A stretch of 64,000 nucleotides of DNA from contig BDGG01000006.1 in assembly GCA_001949185.1 (NCBI GenBank), positions 102,979 through 166,978 on the forward strand, in the 5' to 3' direction. Below the pieces are notes generated by a model. It saw nothing but the letters and a program-made list of their open reading frames with translations, was not told the DNA's origin and did no database searches. This document shows, in pieces, positions 40,963-54,067 of the stretch (position 1 is the stretch's first letter; each line of letters opens with the position of its first letter). Source of the stretch: Ramazzottius varieornatus. Its lineage: Eukaryota; Tardigrada; Eutardigrada; Parachela; Ramazzottiidae. The translations under genes were made by a program, and so were the position numbers.

Positions 40963-42504
40963 AATGGCCTTCGTACCATTACGCAAAGCATAAATCGATT
41001 TTCCCTGTCTACTACCACTGCTCCACAATGGACCGAAATGATCCGAACAAACATACAGCTAACCAGACTACTTTACCGCAATATTCAACTCACCCAACCA
41101 GTCCTCCCTGCCTGCTGAATCATCAGGAAACAGGACGAGAACCTTCGGGTCCCACTCCACATGTAACCGTACCCACACACAACAAGCTTCTCCCAGACAT
41201 CTCACTGATATCCCTTCGGACCACAAAACAACCATATTCCACAACTACTCACGCGAAAACTAAAGCTCAAACCAACTACTCATCAGACAGCACGAACAGC
41301 ATTCAACGTACCACAATCACGTACGAACTCAACCCAACTGAGTCACACCACAAATGAATGAACTCGCAGTCCCATCTTTTGATCTTTTCGCCATAGACTC
41401 ACGCCTCCCACAGTTTTCCCAATTTAAGAGCTTAGAATGCTAGAACAGCTTTCTACGATGACTCAAACGGTCTATGATTCATTCTAAGCTACGCTGGAAG
41501 GCCAGCCTTTTGGGCGGAGCTCTTGCAGAATGTCAGATTTCCAAACGACGAGCCATACTTACTACCGTCTCGTACTCTTGCGTGGACAACGACTAGGGCT
41601 CTAGGAACCTGGGACAAAATTTTTCTCAGAGTTTGAGGAGGCCACTACAAAAGCACGACGAACGCTGGCTAAAACGTAGAAGGGACTCGACTGAAGAATG
41701 AAAACTGAAAAGCCAGTTGCCAGCATGCACGCTCTCAGTGGCGGCCAATGGGCAATGGCCGCCGCTGCCTACGTACGATCTCGTATCTCTTTGAACGTGA
41801 TACTGTCAACCAACCAAAACACATCGGAATTGCCTTCTCCTACTCTTGGTGGAGAAATGGGTCGTGGATTGGGCAGTGGCCAGTGGGAGGGGGTACGTAC
41901 GTTGGTTGCGTAGTGCACCCACGGCGACGGACGATCCAGCCTAGGCTTCGTTTTCGCGCGCGTCTTGACGGCCATTTTGAGGGATTATTTCAGGACACTT
42001 CGTGTGATTGGCAATTGAGATCCCATGCCACGTTTGACAGGATACTTGTCACTTGAAACTGAGCTCAGCCAGAGAAACTGTGGCTCAACCATCAATATTT
42101 GCCAACTGTCTCGGACATCTGCCACCGAGCCTGACGGTGGACACAAAGGAAACAAGAAGATTCAACACGTTTCCTTCAATTCAACGAAGTGACGTCCATA
42201 TTTCATCATCACCTCCAGAAAATATCATTCGAGATTCTGCAGAATCCCATCTCCACAGCTCCCTCGCGAGAATCACCGAGACCACAATGCGCTTAGGCAA
42301 TCTCAAGGATTTTCTCATTTGTTTTTCGCTTACTATTAAATGTTAAAGTTGTGAAGATCGCCCTTGTATATTAATAGATAACGAAGCAGCACAGCGAGTG
42401 CTGCAGCCCTACGCTTCTGCATACAGTACACGTGTATGAATAAAAATAACAGGCTGTGCAGACTACGAGGTGCCATCGTTAGAATGATGGTGATTGAAAT
42501 CAGG
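40963..42504. other. 1.5 kb convergent spacer, RNase T2 / ZC3H14
   Basis: It holds the two 3' ends. The Thr/Pro-rich ORF at 41028-41357 looks like low-complexity read-through, not a gene. An inverted repeat with arms AGCTTAGAATG and CATTCTAAGCT lies at about 41429-41496. Confidence 0.4.
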
Positions 42505-45407
42505 TTACACTGTTAGCGTTATCCCGTTTGCCGGCTTCTCTTCAAAGCTAATGTTGGAAGCGTCGCCCTGGTCGTGGTCGACATGTTCAACCTCCGGTTC
42601 GCTTTCGTCATCATAGTCAGGAATCTGGAAATCGCTATCGTCAGCTGCCGTTGTGTCTTGCTCATTCACCGTCCCATCGACATCTTCCGAGTGTAGATAC
42701 TCGCACTGCTTGGCGCCCATTCGACAGTACGTCCCGAAAGAGCACGGCTGCAATTAAGACCTCATGATGTTCTTGTCGAACGAGCTGCTCTTAATGTACT
42801 GTAACACAGAAGAACTTTTCACTTACCACCGGTTTCTTGTGCAGAAATTGACAAGAGGCATTGGTGCACTTTGGGTAATAGTTGCACAATGGCACCTTCG
42901 TTTGTAGCCTCCTTTCGTTTACTAAACAGAAAATCAAAGTCATCATCCCGCACACACAGTAAACGCAATGACAGGAACAATATTAAAGATGGTACTAATT
43001 TTCCCTAGACCTCACACTGTACCTTCTGGAGCTGTGCCTGAGTGATCGAAAACACAAGAGATGCCGAATTTACAGTCTTTGCCATTCCGGCATGGTGGAT
43101 GATAGAATGGGCAAACGCTGGCCTTCTTGGCACAGTGCGGCAAAAACCTACAATCAATTCTCAACACGTCATTCACAAGAACTACCCGGGCGAACACAAC
43201 AGTCAGGATCGCTTTTCCAAGTGGCGCACGGTGCCAGCCAACAACAGTGAAAACGTGCACCGCTTGGAAAAAACCATGTTATCGACTTGTTTGCCGAGTT
43301 CCCATCTTACAAATCTTCCAAGAGGCAACAGGCAAGAGAAGGAAATAAAGCTGTACCGGCATTGGATCAAGGAGGTGTCGATGGGATTCGGCTGGACTCT
43401 CTTCTGACGCTTCATCGGCGGCATACCGTTGAAATGTTGGCCTTCCTCGTAGTCCATCCCTTCTCCATAGCCTACACAAGGAACAAAACATTCATATGAT
43501 AGTCTAACGGATCCATTTGATCGTTCCTCGCAGTTCTGCGGAAGCCTTACCCGGAGGTCTGAAGGGTAGTCTGCAGTGGGTATTGGGATGGAATCGATGA
43601 AGGCCAAACCTGTCTGGCGGATGAAGCTTGATGCGACTGAGAGGGTCGTACGACTGGGCCGGCATCACGACCAGCAGTCCGGGGATGTTATCCTGGTCCA
43701 TAGGCTCATTCTCCTCCATCTCTTTTTCCGGTACGACCAACGGCTCTTGCCTGGCTGCATAGACGAAGCGGTTTCCGGAAGGATCGTTGGGCGTTGTGAT
43801 GGCTACCGGACGATGTGTCAGGATCCTCTCATCCATTGAGACCTCTTCAAACGACCTTTTACTGGGTTGGGTGTTCCGCGATACTATCCTATATGATTAC
43901 AGCACGTCCAGTTATGTGGCCGTACCGTTACTACAGATGGGAACTGGACAAACTCGCTCAACAAGATTGTTCGCCCAAGTGACGCACACCTCCAGCCAAT
44001 AACATCAGAAAAATGCGCTACTGTAGAAAAACGACCCAGTGAAGTTTGTTTTTTCCAAATGGAGTACGTTATCATTGTTTTCGGATGCAACATCTACTTG
44101 GAAAAACAGTCTGGTCGAGTTTTGTTGACCGAGCTCCCACATAATTGTTATGTTGACTGTACTTTAATGTCATGACGGCAATACAGTCTGAATGTGTAAC
44201 CTTACGTCTGAATGGGCCTTGCTTCTTCCATATGGTCAACTGGCGGTGCTTCTTCCCGTGTCAGACGTTTCGGCGATGGAGAACGAGCTTCTTCTGGTAC
44301 CTTCTCCTCATTTCTTTCTCTGTCTTCATCACCTTCCCACTCTTCTTCGGCTGGTCGTTCGACTTCCGGTTGACGCTTGGACAAGTGAGACGCACTAGCC
44401 ACTCCGACAGCTTGGACCGACTTGACGGCATCACGGGCTGCCTTCGACAACATTTGCGACGCCACTTTCTTCTCCCCTCTGTAGAGAAGCGATAAGTTAG
44501 AGTGAAAAAAAGCTGAGGGAAAATTTAGACGTACTGATCCTTGGAATTATCGGATGTTTCGACACTGCGATGCTTCTCGCGGCGTTCCTTGCCCGTTTTG
44601 TCTTTCCGCCGTCGGCTGCTGGATGACTCCTTCTTCTTCCTCGAGCTCGTATCGGTTTCTGTCGGGGATGAAGGAGCACTGGCGTCTTTGGATGTGCTTC
44701 GACGACTCAAAATCCCTTCTAACGCAGCATCCTCTGCTAAAAGCAAAAACTGGCACTGAAGAAAAGAGCCCAACATAATGCAATTCGGTCTTCTCGTCCA
44801 GGTAAAAATAGCAGTCCAAAGTTAGACGCTCTACCTTTGATCGACTTGGGGTTGGCCGTAGGAGTATGGTTGGAAGGCCGGGCGGATGTTGAGGTGTCTT
44901 CTCTGGACTGTGATCGCTTCGTCCGTTCAACGCTGGCTTCCTTCGATGTCTGCGGTGTATCAGGGATTTCTCCAGCTTGCACTGCCATACAAGAAAGACA
45001 GAAAGGTACTAAGAGCACAGCCATCATAGTCAAGAAAGACTCGGGCTCAAATGGCAATTAGGACTGGTTGTGTATACCTTTGGCCACTTGGTTGTCGACT
45101 TGTGAAATGACTTTGGAGAACCATTCCACAAACTGGTCCGTCTGCTCACCCAGGAAATCCTTTAGTTTGATTTTTAGAGCTTCTGGCGAGTTAACGGGAT
45201 CGAACAGCACAAACACATAATCCACCAAGGTTTTATCTGCAAAAGTGAATCAACAATCAGACAATAGGACAACATGTTCCTGCCGTTCGAACTTCGAAGC
45301 TCTCCTCGTCTCTGTCAAACGTGTAATTATAAACATTCTCGGCAAATAGCTTTCGTACCAATTTTCTCTCGTCCAGTCAACTCCTTCAGCTTGGCCTTGA
45401 TGGCATC
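42505..45407 (-). CDS. ZC3H14: ZC3H14/Nab2-type CCCH zinc-finger poly(A)-binding protein, first exon missing
   Basis: Nab2/ZC3H14 proteins bind poly(A) tails in the nucleus and control tail length and mRNA export. Ten exons are resolved: 45407-45359, 45236-45078, 44981-44835, 44736-44535, 44478-44206, 43861-43551, 43471-43357, 43147-43023, 42921-42827, 42747-42505, giving 572 residues in phase. The N-terminal PWI-like fold is DAIKAKLKELTGREKIDKTL, then VDYVFVLFDP and QFVEWFSKVISQVD. A basic, Ser/Glu-rich nuclear middle follows (RRRKDKTGKERREKHR). Four C-terminal CCCH fingers are visible: CRFLPHC...CPFYH, CRNGKDC...CVFDH, CNYYPKC...CQFLH and CSFGTYC...CEYLH. Vertebrate ZC3H14 has five. An acidic tail of about 60 residues follows the last finger. 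The initiating exon, probably only a few codons, could not be fixed upstream of 45407. Two introns contain copies of the short hairpin repeat. Confidence 0.88.
43217..43267. repeat. 51 bp foldback repeat, copy 1 (ZC3H14 intron)
   Basis: CCAAGTGGCGCAC at the left end pairs imperfectly with GTGCACCGCTTGG at the right end across a loop containing GGTGCCAGCC. The flanks are T-rich on the left and A-rich on the right. Related copies are at 43975-44026, 49666-49715, 49749-49799 and 61342-61396. Confidence 0.7.
43975..44026. repeat. 52 bp foldback repeat, copy 2 (ZC3H14 intron)
   Basis: The left arm CCAAGTGACGCAC and loop ACCTCCAGCCAATAAC match the other copies. The right arm (ATGCGCTACTGTAG) has diverged. 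Confidence 0.55.
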
Positions 45408-46962
45408 CTACAAGACAAGCGAACAAACGAGTTAGGAGGACAGAGTGGATTCAAGTTGGCATCCAACGCGGCAGTCCATCGCGTTCATGATATCCTCTCG
45501 GCTCTCACAACATCGACTGAAATCCATCGTTCCCGTTCTACCAAGAGCTAGATGCAAAATTCTTCAGCATACCCATATTCTGCATCCGACACGCTTTGAC
45601 AAACGCTGTAGCAACGGCATCGTCGAGTGTCCGAGCAAAGCGGGATTCGGACGAAGTTATCAGGACCGTCGATGCAGCTCCAGCTCAATCCTCCCTTACG
45701 AGTTACCACTGTGCTTCACACAGTACTGCCGCCGTATCTTCCCTCAACGTCCGCTTAACAGATATTGCGAACGAATGTTTTGTTCCAGATGAAGAATGGG
45801 CAGCTCTAACAAGGAGAAAATTGAGAAGAGCAACAGCAAAACTGGAGCAAAATCCATTCGATGAACGACTTTGATTATCGTACGGTGCGAAGCGGATATC
45901 AGGACAGTACGACAAAATGCGAGGCGGCGGATCGAGTATGTGACGTAATCCTTTCCGTGGGCGTTACCAACTGGCTTGACTGGGTGAAATTTCCGTTATC
46001 CGCAAATGGCATAAACGGCAATCCACGAGCAAGAAGGTGATCGCCTCCGGCGCGAACTGCAGTTTTCCTTCGAGCTTGAAGCGAAGCAGCCGATGGTGTG
46101 CCAAAACATGCTAAAACGCGGAAAGAGCGTGGTGCAAGACCCAGACGCTAGAGAATCGGTCAATTAGGACATGCGCCGCTGAACCGAACCGGCTTTCGAT
46201 CCATGCTGAATTATGTTTTTCTTCCAAACTTGCGTTTGGATGAGCAAACTGTCAAAAGAATCAACTGGGGACAACTCATTGCCTTATTGGACGATTTGAA
46301 CGAGCTTCGAGACTAATTCAATTACCAAATTTCGGATCAGATACTCAGTTCCATGATTTCCATCATGTAACATGCCATGGCAAAACATGAGCTTGCGCTT
46401 CGAATAGGGATTTTCTTGTCGATCCATACGGGTCGTTTCGATATCAGCAGTCAACCGGAGCCTGACAAGCCAGATTGCGAAATTCGACCGTAAGCCTGGA
46501 ACGGCGTGCCATACCTCGCGATCACTGAGGATTATGGCTCAGCAATCCGTGCTTTCTCCCGGAAATTGAACAACAGGGTTTCTTGCGCTGCTAAAAAAGT
46601 TTTCCTGCCACAGTGCCACTTGGTGTGGTGTTTATGCGGCAGAAAAAGTGTATCAGTCGGTGTTCTAGATGAAACCTTATTCCTTATCGGCCAACGTGGA
46701 CTAGGACTAACGATTCTTGCATGACAAGCTTCCGTGTATAAGTTTCCTTGCAGATCTTCCAAGCGTCGCAAGATGTTACAGCTCAGGATACACGTCTGAT
46801 TGCGCCATGTGTTTCGCGAGTTGAATGTGGCTGTTCCAGAAGGATTTCCCTCAAGTCTTCCCAGTGCCTGACATGCACCATTGTGTGCTGTATTAGCCCC
46901 GTAACCCTTTTTATATACATGCTCTATTTTTCTACCCAGTCATAATCCATTCAGATCAAATC
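45408..46962. other. Divergent spacer, ZC3H14 5' / SERBP1 5'
   Basis: This 1.55 kb should contain the missing ZC3H14 first exon and both promoters. An orphan coding-like segment lies at 46015-46316 (separate entry). Otherwise no gene or RNA is recognised. Confidence 0.45.
46015..46316 (+). other. Orphan coding-like segment, possible gene relic
   Basis: Two adjoining open frames have protein-like composition. The first runs from 46015 to a stop at 46165-46167 and includes LQFSFELEAKQPMVCQNML. The second, in another frame, runs 46152-46316 and includes LNRTGFRSMLNY and LRLDEQTVKRINWGQL. They could be exons of an unidentified gene or a frameshifted relic of a transposase. I recognise no family. 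Confidence 0.2.
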
Positions 46963-49900
46963 ATGGCCGAATACGGTGTCAAGGTTGAAAACCGGTATGT
47001 CGTTGTCTCGCTTGATTGACTGATGCAGTGCCGGCCGTTTCTTTTCGATAAAATTAATATAAAGTGATGTGTTGCTTTCTTGCCGTCAGGTTCGCCTATC
47101 TGCCAAGTGATGAAGATGGTGACAACGACGAGAATATGGAAGATCAGCGGACCAGCAGGACGAAAGCTGGAAAGACGCGACAGCCTGACAGCTCGGCCAA
47201 AGGCAACGTCAAGGGTGGCAGTGTGGCCACTTCCGGCGCGGACAGTAAGAGCAAGACGGCGGCTGCTGGGCCTGCAACGGCTGGCAGCGGAGTGGCTAGC
47301 CAGAAGAAGGCTCCAACGGAAAGCAAGGTAGCCGCTGCTCCATCGGGCAAGAATGCTCCGTCCAAAGGCACTTCCGGCAACGTGCCCACCTCAGCACGCG
47401 CTGGACCATTCAGGCCCAACTCGTCCGGCGCCAACAACAACAACCAAAATGCTGGCAGCGAACAAAATTACCGCAATGACGATGGTGGAAACGGTGAGTT
47501 CTTTTTCCTCTTCCTGTCATTTCGAGAAAGCTGTTCGCTTTGCGCAATTTCCCTGGCGCACAACGAAGAAGAGCAGCGCCGTCTTCTTGCTGTGTGCGGG
47601 GGTTGTGACACTGGTTTGAGTGGGGGGAAGATAAAAACAGCTGATCGAAGAAGGCTTCCGTCTTCGAGTTTCTCTGGTTCAGAGGTTCGTGGTCGAACTA
47701 TCAATGAACTTTCTCATCTGGACTGTCTTCGTTTTACCTCTGATCTCAAGGTTGGGACAGGGATAATGAGGTGATGAATTGGTAGCTGTGTTGTGGCAAG
47801 AATTTAGCTATAATGGTTGGCTCTGATTTCCCGTCTTGTTGGACCGGTTTGGTGGGCAAAGTGCTCTGATGGCACTTTCCTATTGCGGGCACGTGGAAGT
47901 GTGTATTAAACGCCAGCTTTTTTTCCACTGTGTTGCTGTTATTTACGTTGTGTAAGACGACGTAACTTCAGAAGGCGATAGTGACAGGCGATAAGTGTTT
48001 GAAATGGAAAGTTGGTAACGTCCGACTGTGCTTGCGGTGGGTGGAGTGAGTGATATTCTTGTCTGTTGATTGATAGGTCGGCCACGTTTCGGTGGAGATC
48101 GCGCTGGCGGAGAACGGTCGCAACGGGGCGGCTATGGGGGAGAGCGCATGAGCGAAGGCGGTTACGGCGCCCACCGGGGTGGCCAGTCGGGACAACGGGG
48201 TGGCGGACGTGGTGGTGGCCACTACGATCGCCAGGATCGCCCACCGCGCGACCACCAAGAGCGGCCTCCGCGCTTTGCCAACAACGAGAATGGGCCGGGT
48301 CGCACTCGCTTCGGGGGAGAACAGGGCGGACAGGTGCGCATGGACGATGGACAAGGAAGAACGCCTGTCGCTGATCAGGATATCGGGACCAAATCGTAAG
48401 TTGACACCACCAGGTGATTTCCTTCGCAAGTGAGGTAAAAGAGGGGCGTGCAGGGCACAGACCTCTTTGTGGTTTCGTCAGCATTACGTAGCAGAAAGGC
48501 CGAAGTACCAGCAGGAGCAGCTTGAAAAATAGCGGTTGCGTAGTGGTGTGGCGGCAATGTCTCCTTTCACTGACTTGGGATCTTTTTGTCGTCGGCAGAG
48601 GAGATATGGATCGGGATGGAGAGTTTGGGCGGTCGAATGACTTTGCCATGGCTGGACGGGAAGGTGGCATCGAAGGAGAGCTGTCACGTGGTGGACACGG
48701 CTACAATGGCGGGCGGACATATGATCGCGGCACGGGACGCCACGGTGGCTATGGACACCGATATGGCAACCGCGAGGAAACGTCGGACGGACAACAAGCC
48801 ACGGGCTACGATGGGCGCGGCAAGCGCTATCACGACCGCCATTCCGGCGACATTCGCACGTAAGTCTTGTTTAAGCCTCGTTGAGATGGAGCTGATGGCT
48901 GAGCTAACTGCCTGTCGTTTGTGGCAGTGGGGTCAAGACGGTCGGCAAGAAGGATGGTGGTGGACAGCACAACTGGGGAAAGGAAGGCGAAGAACAGATG
49001 GACCAGGTCATCACCGCACTGGACGCCAACGATATCAACGGTCAGTCGCTCTTTTGACCCTTTTTGTCTAATCAGCTGTGCGCTAACTGACGACAAGTCT
49101 TTCGCTGGCTGCAGCGGACGGCCCGGATAACGAGAGGGCCAGTCGCGAGCAGATGAGCGAAGAGCAGCGAAAGCGCGACCAAGAGCGGCAAAAGCAGATG
49201 GAGGAAGACGCCAAGAAGATGACGCTGCAAGAATGGAAAGAAATGCAAAAGCATGAAAAGGTGGAACCGCAGTTTAACCTGCGCAAAGCCAACGAAGGAG
49301 ACACCAACTGGATGAAGGGCGTCACCGTTGTCGGGCCCAAGGCCAACCAGGAAGACAGCGCCAAGGTAAGGCCTTGCTGTGGTACGATGACAAGGGATGG
49401 GCTTTAAGATGGAGTGTGTGGGGTTGTAGGAGGAGGAACGACGCAAGGAGCGAAAGGACAGAAGCAACCAACAGACGGAGCAGGACGACAATGAGCTGCT
49501 GGCCAAGGAGCTGAGCGAGGGTATCCACTACAGCCGCCCCACGGAAGATCGCGAGCGAGGCGGACGGGGTGGTGGTCGTGGCGGTTTCCGTGGAGGAGAT
49601 CGTGGCGGGTAACTTCTCCTTTCAAACGAGAGCTCTGATAAGAGACTAGGCACTATCGTTTTATCAAGTGGCGCACGGTGCCAGTGTTATCGGCTGAAAG
49701 CGTGCGTGACTTGGTAAAATTGTGCTCTTCTTCAGTCTGTTGCTTTTCCAAGTGGCCCACACCTCCAGCCCATAATTTTGGCAGCCTGCGCCACTTGGCG
49801 ACACGGTCTTGTCCAGTTTGTTCTCCCGGGTCCTGATTTGATTTAAATGCGGAATTTTGGTGTTGTTGCTGTAGACGGATGTTTCACAGACGAGAATACG

Positions 49901-50172
49901 AGGAAGGTGGTAGTGGCGGTTACGAAGGAGGACGAGGCGGTGGTCGCGGGGGCGGTCGAGGTGGCTACGATCGGGGCTACGATGAGGGCCATCAGGGACA
50001 AGGTGGGTCGTCGCGTGGCGGAGGATACGGTGGTCAGCGTGGCGCTGGCGGTGGACGACAGTCCAACGCACCGGCCATCAACTTGGAGAAGGACTTTCCG
50101 GCACTGGGTGGAGGAGCAAGTGGTGGCGCTGCCGGTAATGCTCAAGGCCTCGGTAGCACAACCAAAGAGTGA
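46963..50172 (+). CDS. SERBP1: SERBP1/HABP4-family RNA- and ribosome-binding protein
   Basis: These RGG-rich proteins bind mRNA and clamp idle 80S ribosomes (Stm1/SERBP1/Vig group). Exons: 46963-46994, 47090-47493, 48077-48395, 48599-48859, 48928-49040, 49115-49365, 49430-49608, 49875-50172; 618 residues with consistent phases. The N-terminus MAEYGVKVENRFAYLPSDED matches the family's NRF...L..D start. The core HABP4/PAI-RBP1 domain contains GQHNWGKEGEEQMDQV, MTLQEWKEMQ, FNLRKANEGD, NWMKGVTVVG and GIHYSRPTEDRERG. Gly/Arg blocks flank it on both sides, and the protein ends INLEKDFPALG plus a Gly-rich tail, the usual DxxxFPAL end. It is longer than human SERBP1 (about 400 residues) because of extended RGG and Asn/Ala-rich segments. 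Intron 7 holds two tandem foldback repeats. Confidence 0.94.
49666..49715. repeat. 50 bp foldback repeat, copy 3 (SERBP1 intron 7)
   Basis: The left arm CAAGTGGCGCAC and loop start GGTGCCAG match copy 1. The right arm GTGCGTGACTTGG pairs back with the left. Confidence 0.7.
49749..49799. repeat. 51 bp foldback repeat, copy 4 (SERBP1 intron 7)
   Basis: It begins CCAAGTGGCCCAC and ends GCGCCACTTGG, with the ACCTCCAGCCCATAA loop shared with copy 2. It lies 33 bp after copy 3, so the intron carries a tandem pair. Confidence 0.7.
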
Positions 50173-53100
50173 ACAAGAGTCGCCTCCGCGCTGTCCTCTT
50201 TACTGTTGTATCCCTTCTTTCATCTTATTCTCTGTAACTAGTCTTCACTTCTTCTTGCACCATTCTTCACTTCACTTTATGACTTTGTAACTTTGAGCTT
50301 GTTGGTGGGATAGCGACAGAGAGAGGATAGAGTTGGAGTCATCGGCCTACTGGTGATGTCGTCGACGGTAATCTTTCACATCCCTTCCTGTGCTGTAATC
50401 ACCCCTTCATCTTCTGTTGCCGACAATCCATTTATTCCCGCGCTGGCTCTTATTCTATCATCATTATCGTCCAGTATTTAGCGTTGCAATTTGATCCTTA
50501 ATAACAATTATCGTGCTGGTTCAGAACACTTTGCGTCCAGATAACAGCAGTGTTGGTGAATCGGCCCTGTAAGGTATTTGAGGTGAAGTTCCCTTTTTTT
50601 TTACGAAAACTCTTGTCGAGGTGGTGCCGAGCCGTGAGCAGGGCCTCATCGGCATTTCCGTCATAAGAGGGTAGAATTAACAGGTGGCGCCATTGTACAT
50701 ATCTCCCGTTGAACGGTAGTAGCACTACCGTGCTTTATTGTGTGACGGCTTCGGTTCCTGCTGGTCAGAGAAAATTCCCTCCTTGACGCGTTGTGGAGAG
50801 GTGTCCGTCAGTGTTACAGGTCTTGGCGGGAAGGTGTGACAGGTGGAATGATGGTCACGGTGATTATTTGTAGCTTGTGTCGACATGAATTGCATAAGAG
50901 ATTACGCCACCTAATGCGCCAGGAAGGCGGTACGGCAGTGTACGTCGTATAGCGAGGAATGGCGTGTATTGCTAGTGGCATGGCCAGCCCAGCAGGCGGA
51001 AGTGAGCGGTGATGCCATTTACAGTTACGACATTGCTTTTAATTGAAAGTAAATCTCATATGTGGTCTATGTTTAAGTTTAGCCGTATACACTATACACT
51101 ACCGGGATTGATGGCGAACAAATATACAGGACCCAAACAGAGCGCCGCGACAAAGCCGTGACAAGGAAGCTGCCACGTAGCCGCACTTTTCTTTTCTTTG
51201 TCATGTATTTGGAGCACTGGCAACTCTCACACCTACAGCGTACCGAGCCAGTACTCATATTCATACTTCATTTCCTACAGTTATGATGAGTATCAACGTT
51301 GACGCTGGCATGAATCGAAAATTTGGCTCTGTCGTACATAAATCGGATGAGGAACAGATTAAAATTTCAGCGGTGCGAACAGTTGCCGACAAGGAAGTTC
51401 CCCGGCTACCGAGAAGGATATAAAGTCGAGGTTCCTACGTCTTTTTGGCCAATGTGTCTGCTGGTGTCCAGTTAGCGATTCAAGGTGAAATATCAGGTGG
51501 CCATTAGTAAGAGCAGTCTTCTGTTCCTTGTGTTAGATCAGTTTGACAGTAGCGTAATTTCTTTTAGCTACGAGCCGTGACTATTACATCAGCGTGCGGC
51601 GCCGCAAGATACAGCTAGTCTAGCGCTGTGATTGCTGATTGAGACAGTCGAGTCGACACTGCATCTAGCTAGCTGCACGCGCGTGTCTTTGGGTCCACCG
51701 TACACCTTGGCCGACTGCACCGTCTTGATCTGCCGTTTATCTTCTCTCTCTTCCGCCTGTAAACCAGTTGTCTTCAAGAGGATCTATACTGCCGCTACCG
51801 GTAAGCTGATTGTCCATCAATATTCATTCTATATACAATGGAAGCCCTTACGCTGAACAGTAGCCAGCTTGTCGTACCGTACTCAGCGCTTCCTCTTGCT
51901 CTACTTCTGCCCTGCTGTAAAATGTCACTTTGGTCAGAAGCCAGTCGATGCTGATTCATCGTAATTAGTAAACGCTGTGTCGGAGCAATTTCTTGTCGAA
52001 AGATTTGTCGTTTGCCCCCCTTGTCGACATCTTTTGTGCAACAGGTACTTTGTAGCCGCTTACATACGGTGACTTGTCATTGTATATGGAGCTCACATTC
52101 AGCAAATTTGCTGCTCTAATGACGTCTCCATCTCCCTTAAGCTCCTTATCGTCATGCTTGCCTCAGCTTTTCACCTTAAATTGCTGATTATGAGCCTAAT
52201 TACGCCGCAAAGGTGTCGACTTGCCTCGTCTTATCCTTTGGCTCTTGCTGGGAACTTACAGCGGAAAAAGATTGCTTGCTGCATCCTTTGACTTTAATGA
52301 GGAAGTTATGGAACACATGAACAATATCTGGGGGCTATCAGGTATGAGTGGATATGATTAAAAGTCTATTGTCCAATTTGTCCGTTACCAAATGACGCAT
52401 GTGTGGAAGTTTGTAAGGTAGAATTACGGCGCAGGTGGTTGTGGCACGTGTTTTATGAAGATGGTGCATGATGCTCACTTGTTCAAGATTTACATTGTGC
52501 GTCTTGGGTTGCTGGCTTGCTGCCTCTAGCTGGTTCCCTCACTTTAGCGGTGCTGCATGATATGAGATGCAGCTCGTCCGTGTTCTTTGACTGACTAACT
52601 TGGACTTTTGTACGGCACCCAAGACGGCACCTCGGCCAAAAGAGCCAGCCCGTCATTACCAACGTTGGAAAGTAGGTTTTCTACAAGTGAAGCTGTTGCT
52701 GATTGCAGCTTATATATACATATCGCCGTTGAAGTTTGTTTGCCTACTGTTGCATCTTCATCGCTGCCTCGTCTTGACTCTCGATGGGCCGACGCGTACG
52801 ACGGCGATGTCGTCAACAAGTGTCCTAACCAAGAATACCTCTCCATGTGGATAGCAAACTCACAATACGCTGTATAAAGCTTTTGGGAAAGGCTTCGAGA
52901 ATCGCAGAATGAGGATACAGTCATTTCCTCTGCTCAGAGTCCTTTCGGGCAAACCGCCATGTCTTGAGAGGGTCGATACCAACTCAGAACAGTGCGGTAC
53001 GTTGGCGTGGCTGGCAGTTCCATGTCCAGGGACTGTATGAACGTTCTGACACAGATATCCAACTCTGTTACGGAGGAGACCACAAGTAAATATTTGTGGC

Positions 53101-54067
53101 ATTTGGGCAGCCTAGCTGGAGAAGTGTGATGTCACAGCCAAGAATTTGCATTCCTGTCCAAGACCTCACATTTTTTTGACATGTGGTTTGGCTATTTGTC
53201 AATATTGATTCGATCCAGTTACGGAACTACGAAGCAGGAAGTTGAATGGGTGAATAGCCACGCTAGGCAAGTGACGCATTCATCGTGGCATTTTGATCGG
53301 TACATCAGAAAATTGAATCATGTCAAGGGGAATGAAAGTTTTGTCTCGTATGACTACAGGCTGCAGTTGTACGTAGGTGCATGATCGTTAAGCTTTGGCA
53401 GTTTCATGGTTTTACCGGCCTTCAAAAAGTCTGCTGGCAAGTGTGGGAGTGTTTATGAGTGGCAAAGTTGATAAAATGTACGGCATTTAGCACCTGACAG
53501 TGTAGCGAGGCAGATCTTTACAATTTCTGGTTCTGTCCGTGACTGGCTACTTGCGGGTCAGGCCATGTCCAGGGGTTTGAGCAGAAACAGGCACACAGAT
53601 TCAAGAGTACCATAAGCAGTCTGCCGCTTTGTCGTCACTGGTCGGTCTCCACTTTCCAGGTTCCTTGTTGCTCCACACAGTCCAGCTGCACAGTAAGGTA
53701 AAGTCGTTCGATTTTACGAATTTCGCAGCTGATGGAATTTTGTGTTTGCCTGTCTGCTTACTCTGCCAACACGCTTTTGAGGTGTGGAATGAGGACTTTG
53801 AAATGGCTGCATGCCTGCTAGTAATTTGCGAGCTCGAAGAGGCGGCAGTCCGTACTCTACTTGCTCGGAATATTGTAACAATTTTTTGCCACCGCACTTT
53901 AGCATGTCTAACGGCGAATTTTTTCTTTTGCAGGTACACAACTTGATCTAACCAGCATCAACCGTTCATTCTGAACCGTAAAAAGTCTCTACAAGTTTTA
54001 ATTCTGCCGTGGTAGTGACAACAATTTCGCTCAAGCGACGAGAACGCGGCGACTAAGTCCACCATTA

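Noticed and set aside
41028-41357. Thr/Pro-rich 109-codon ORF after RNase T2
   Set aside because: A low-complexity frame in a 3' UTR position, with no homology recognised.
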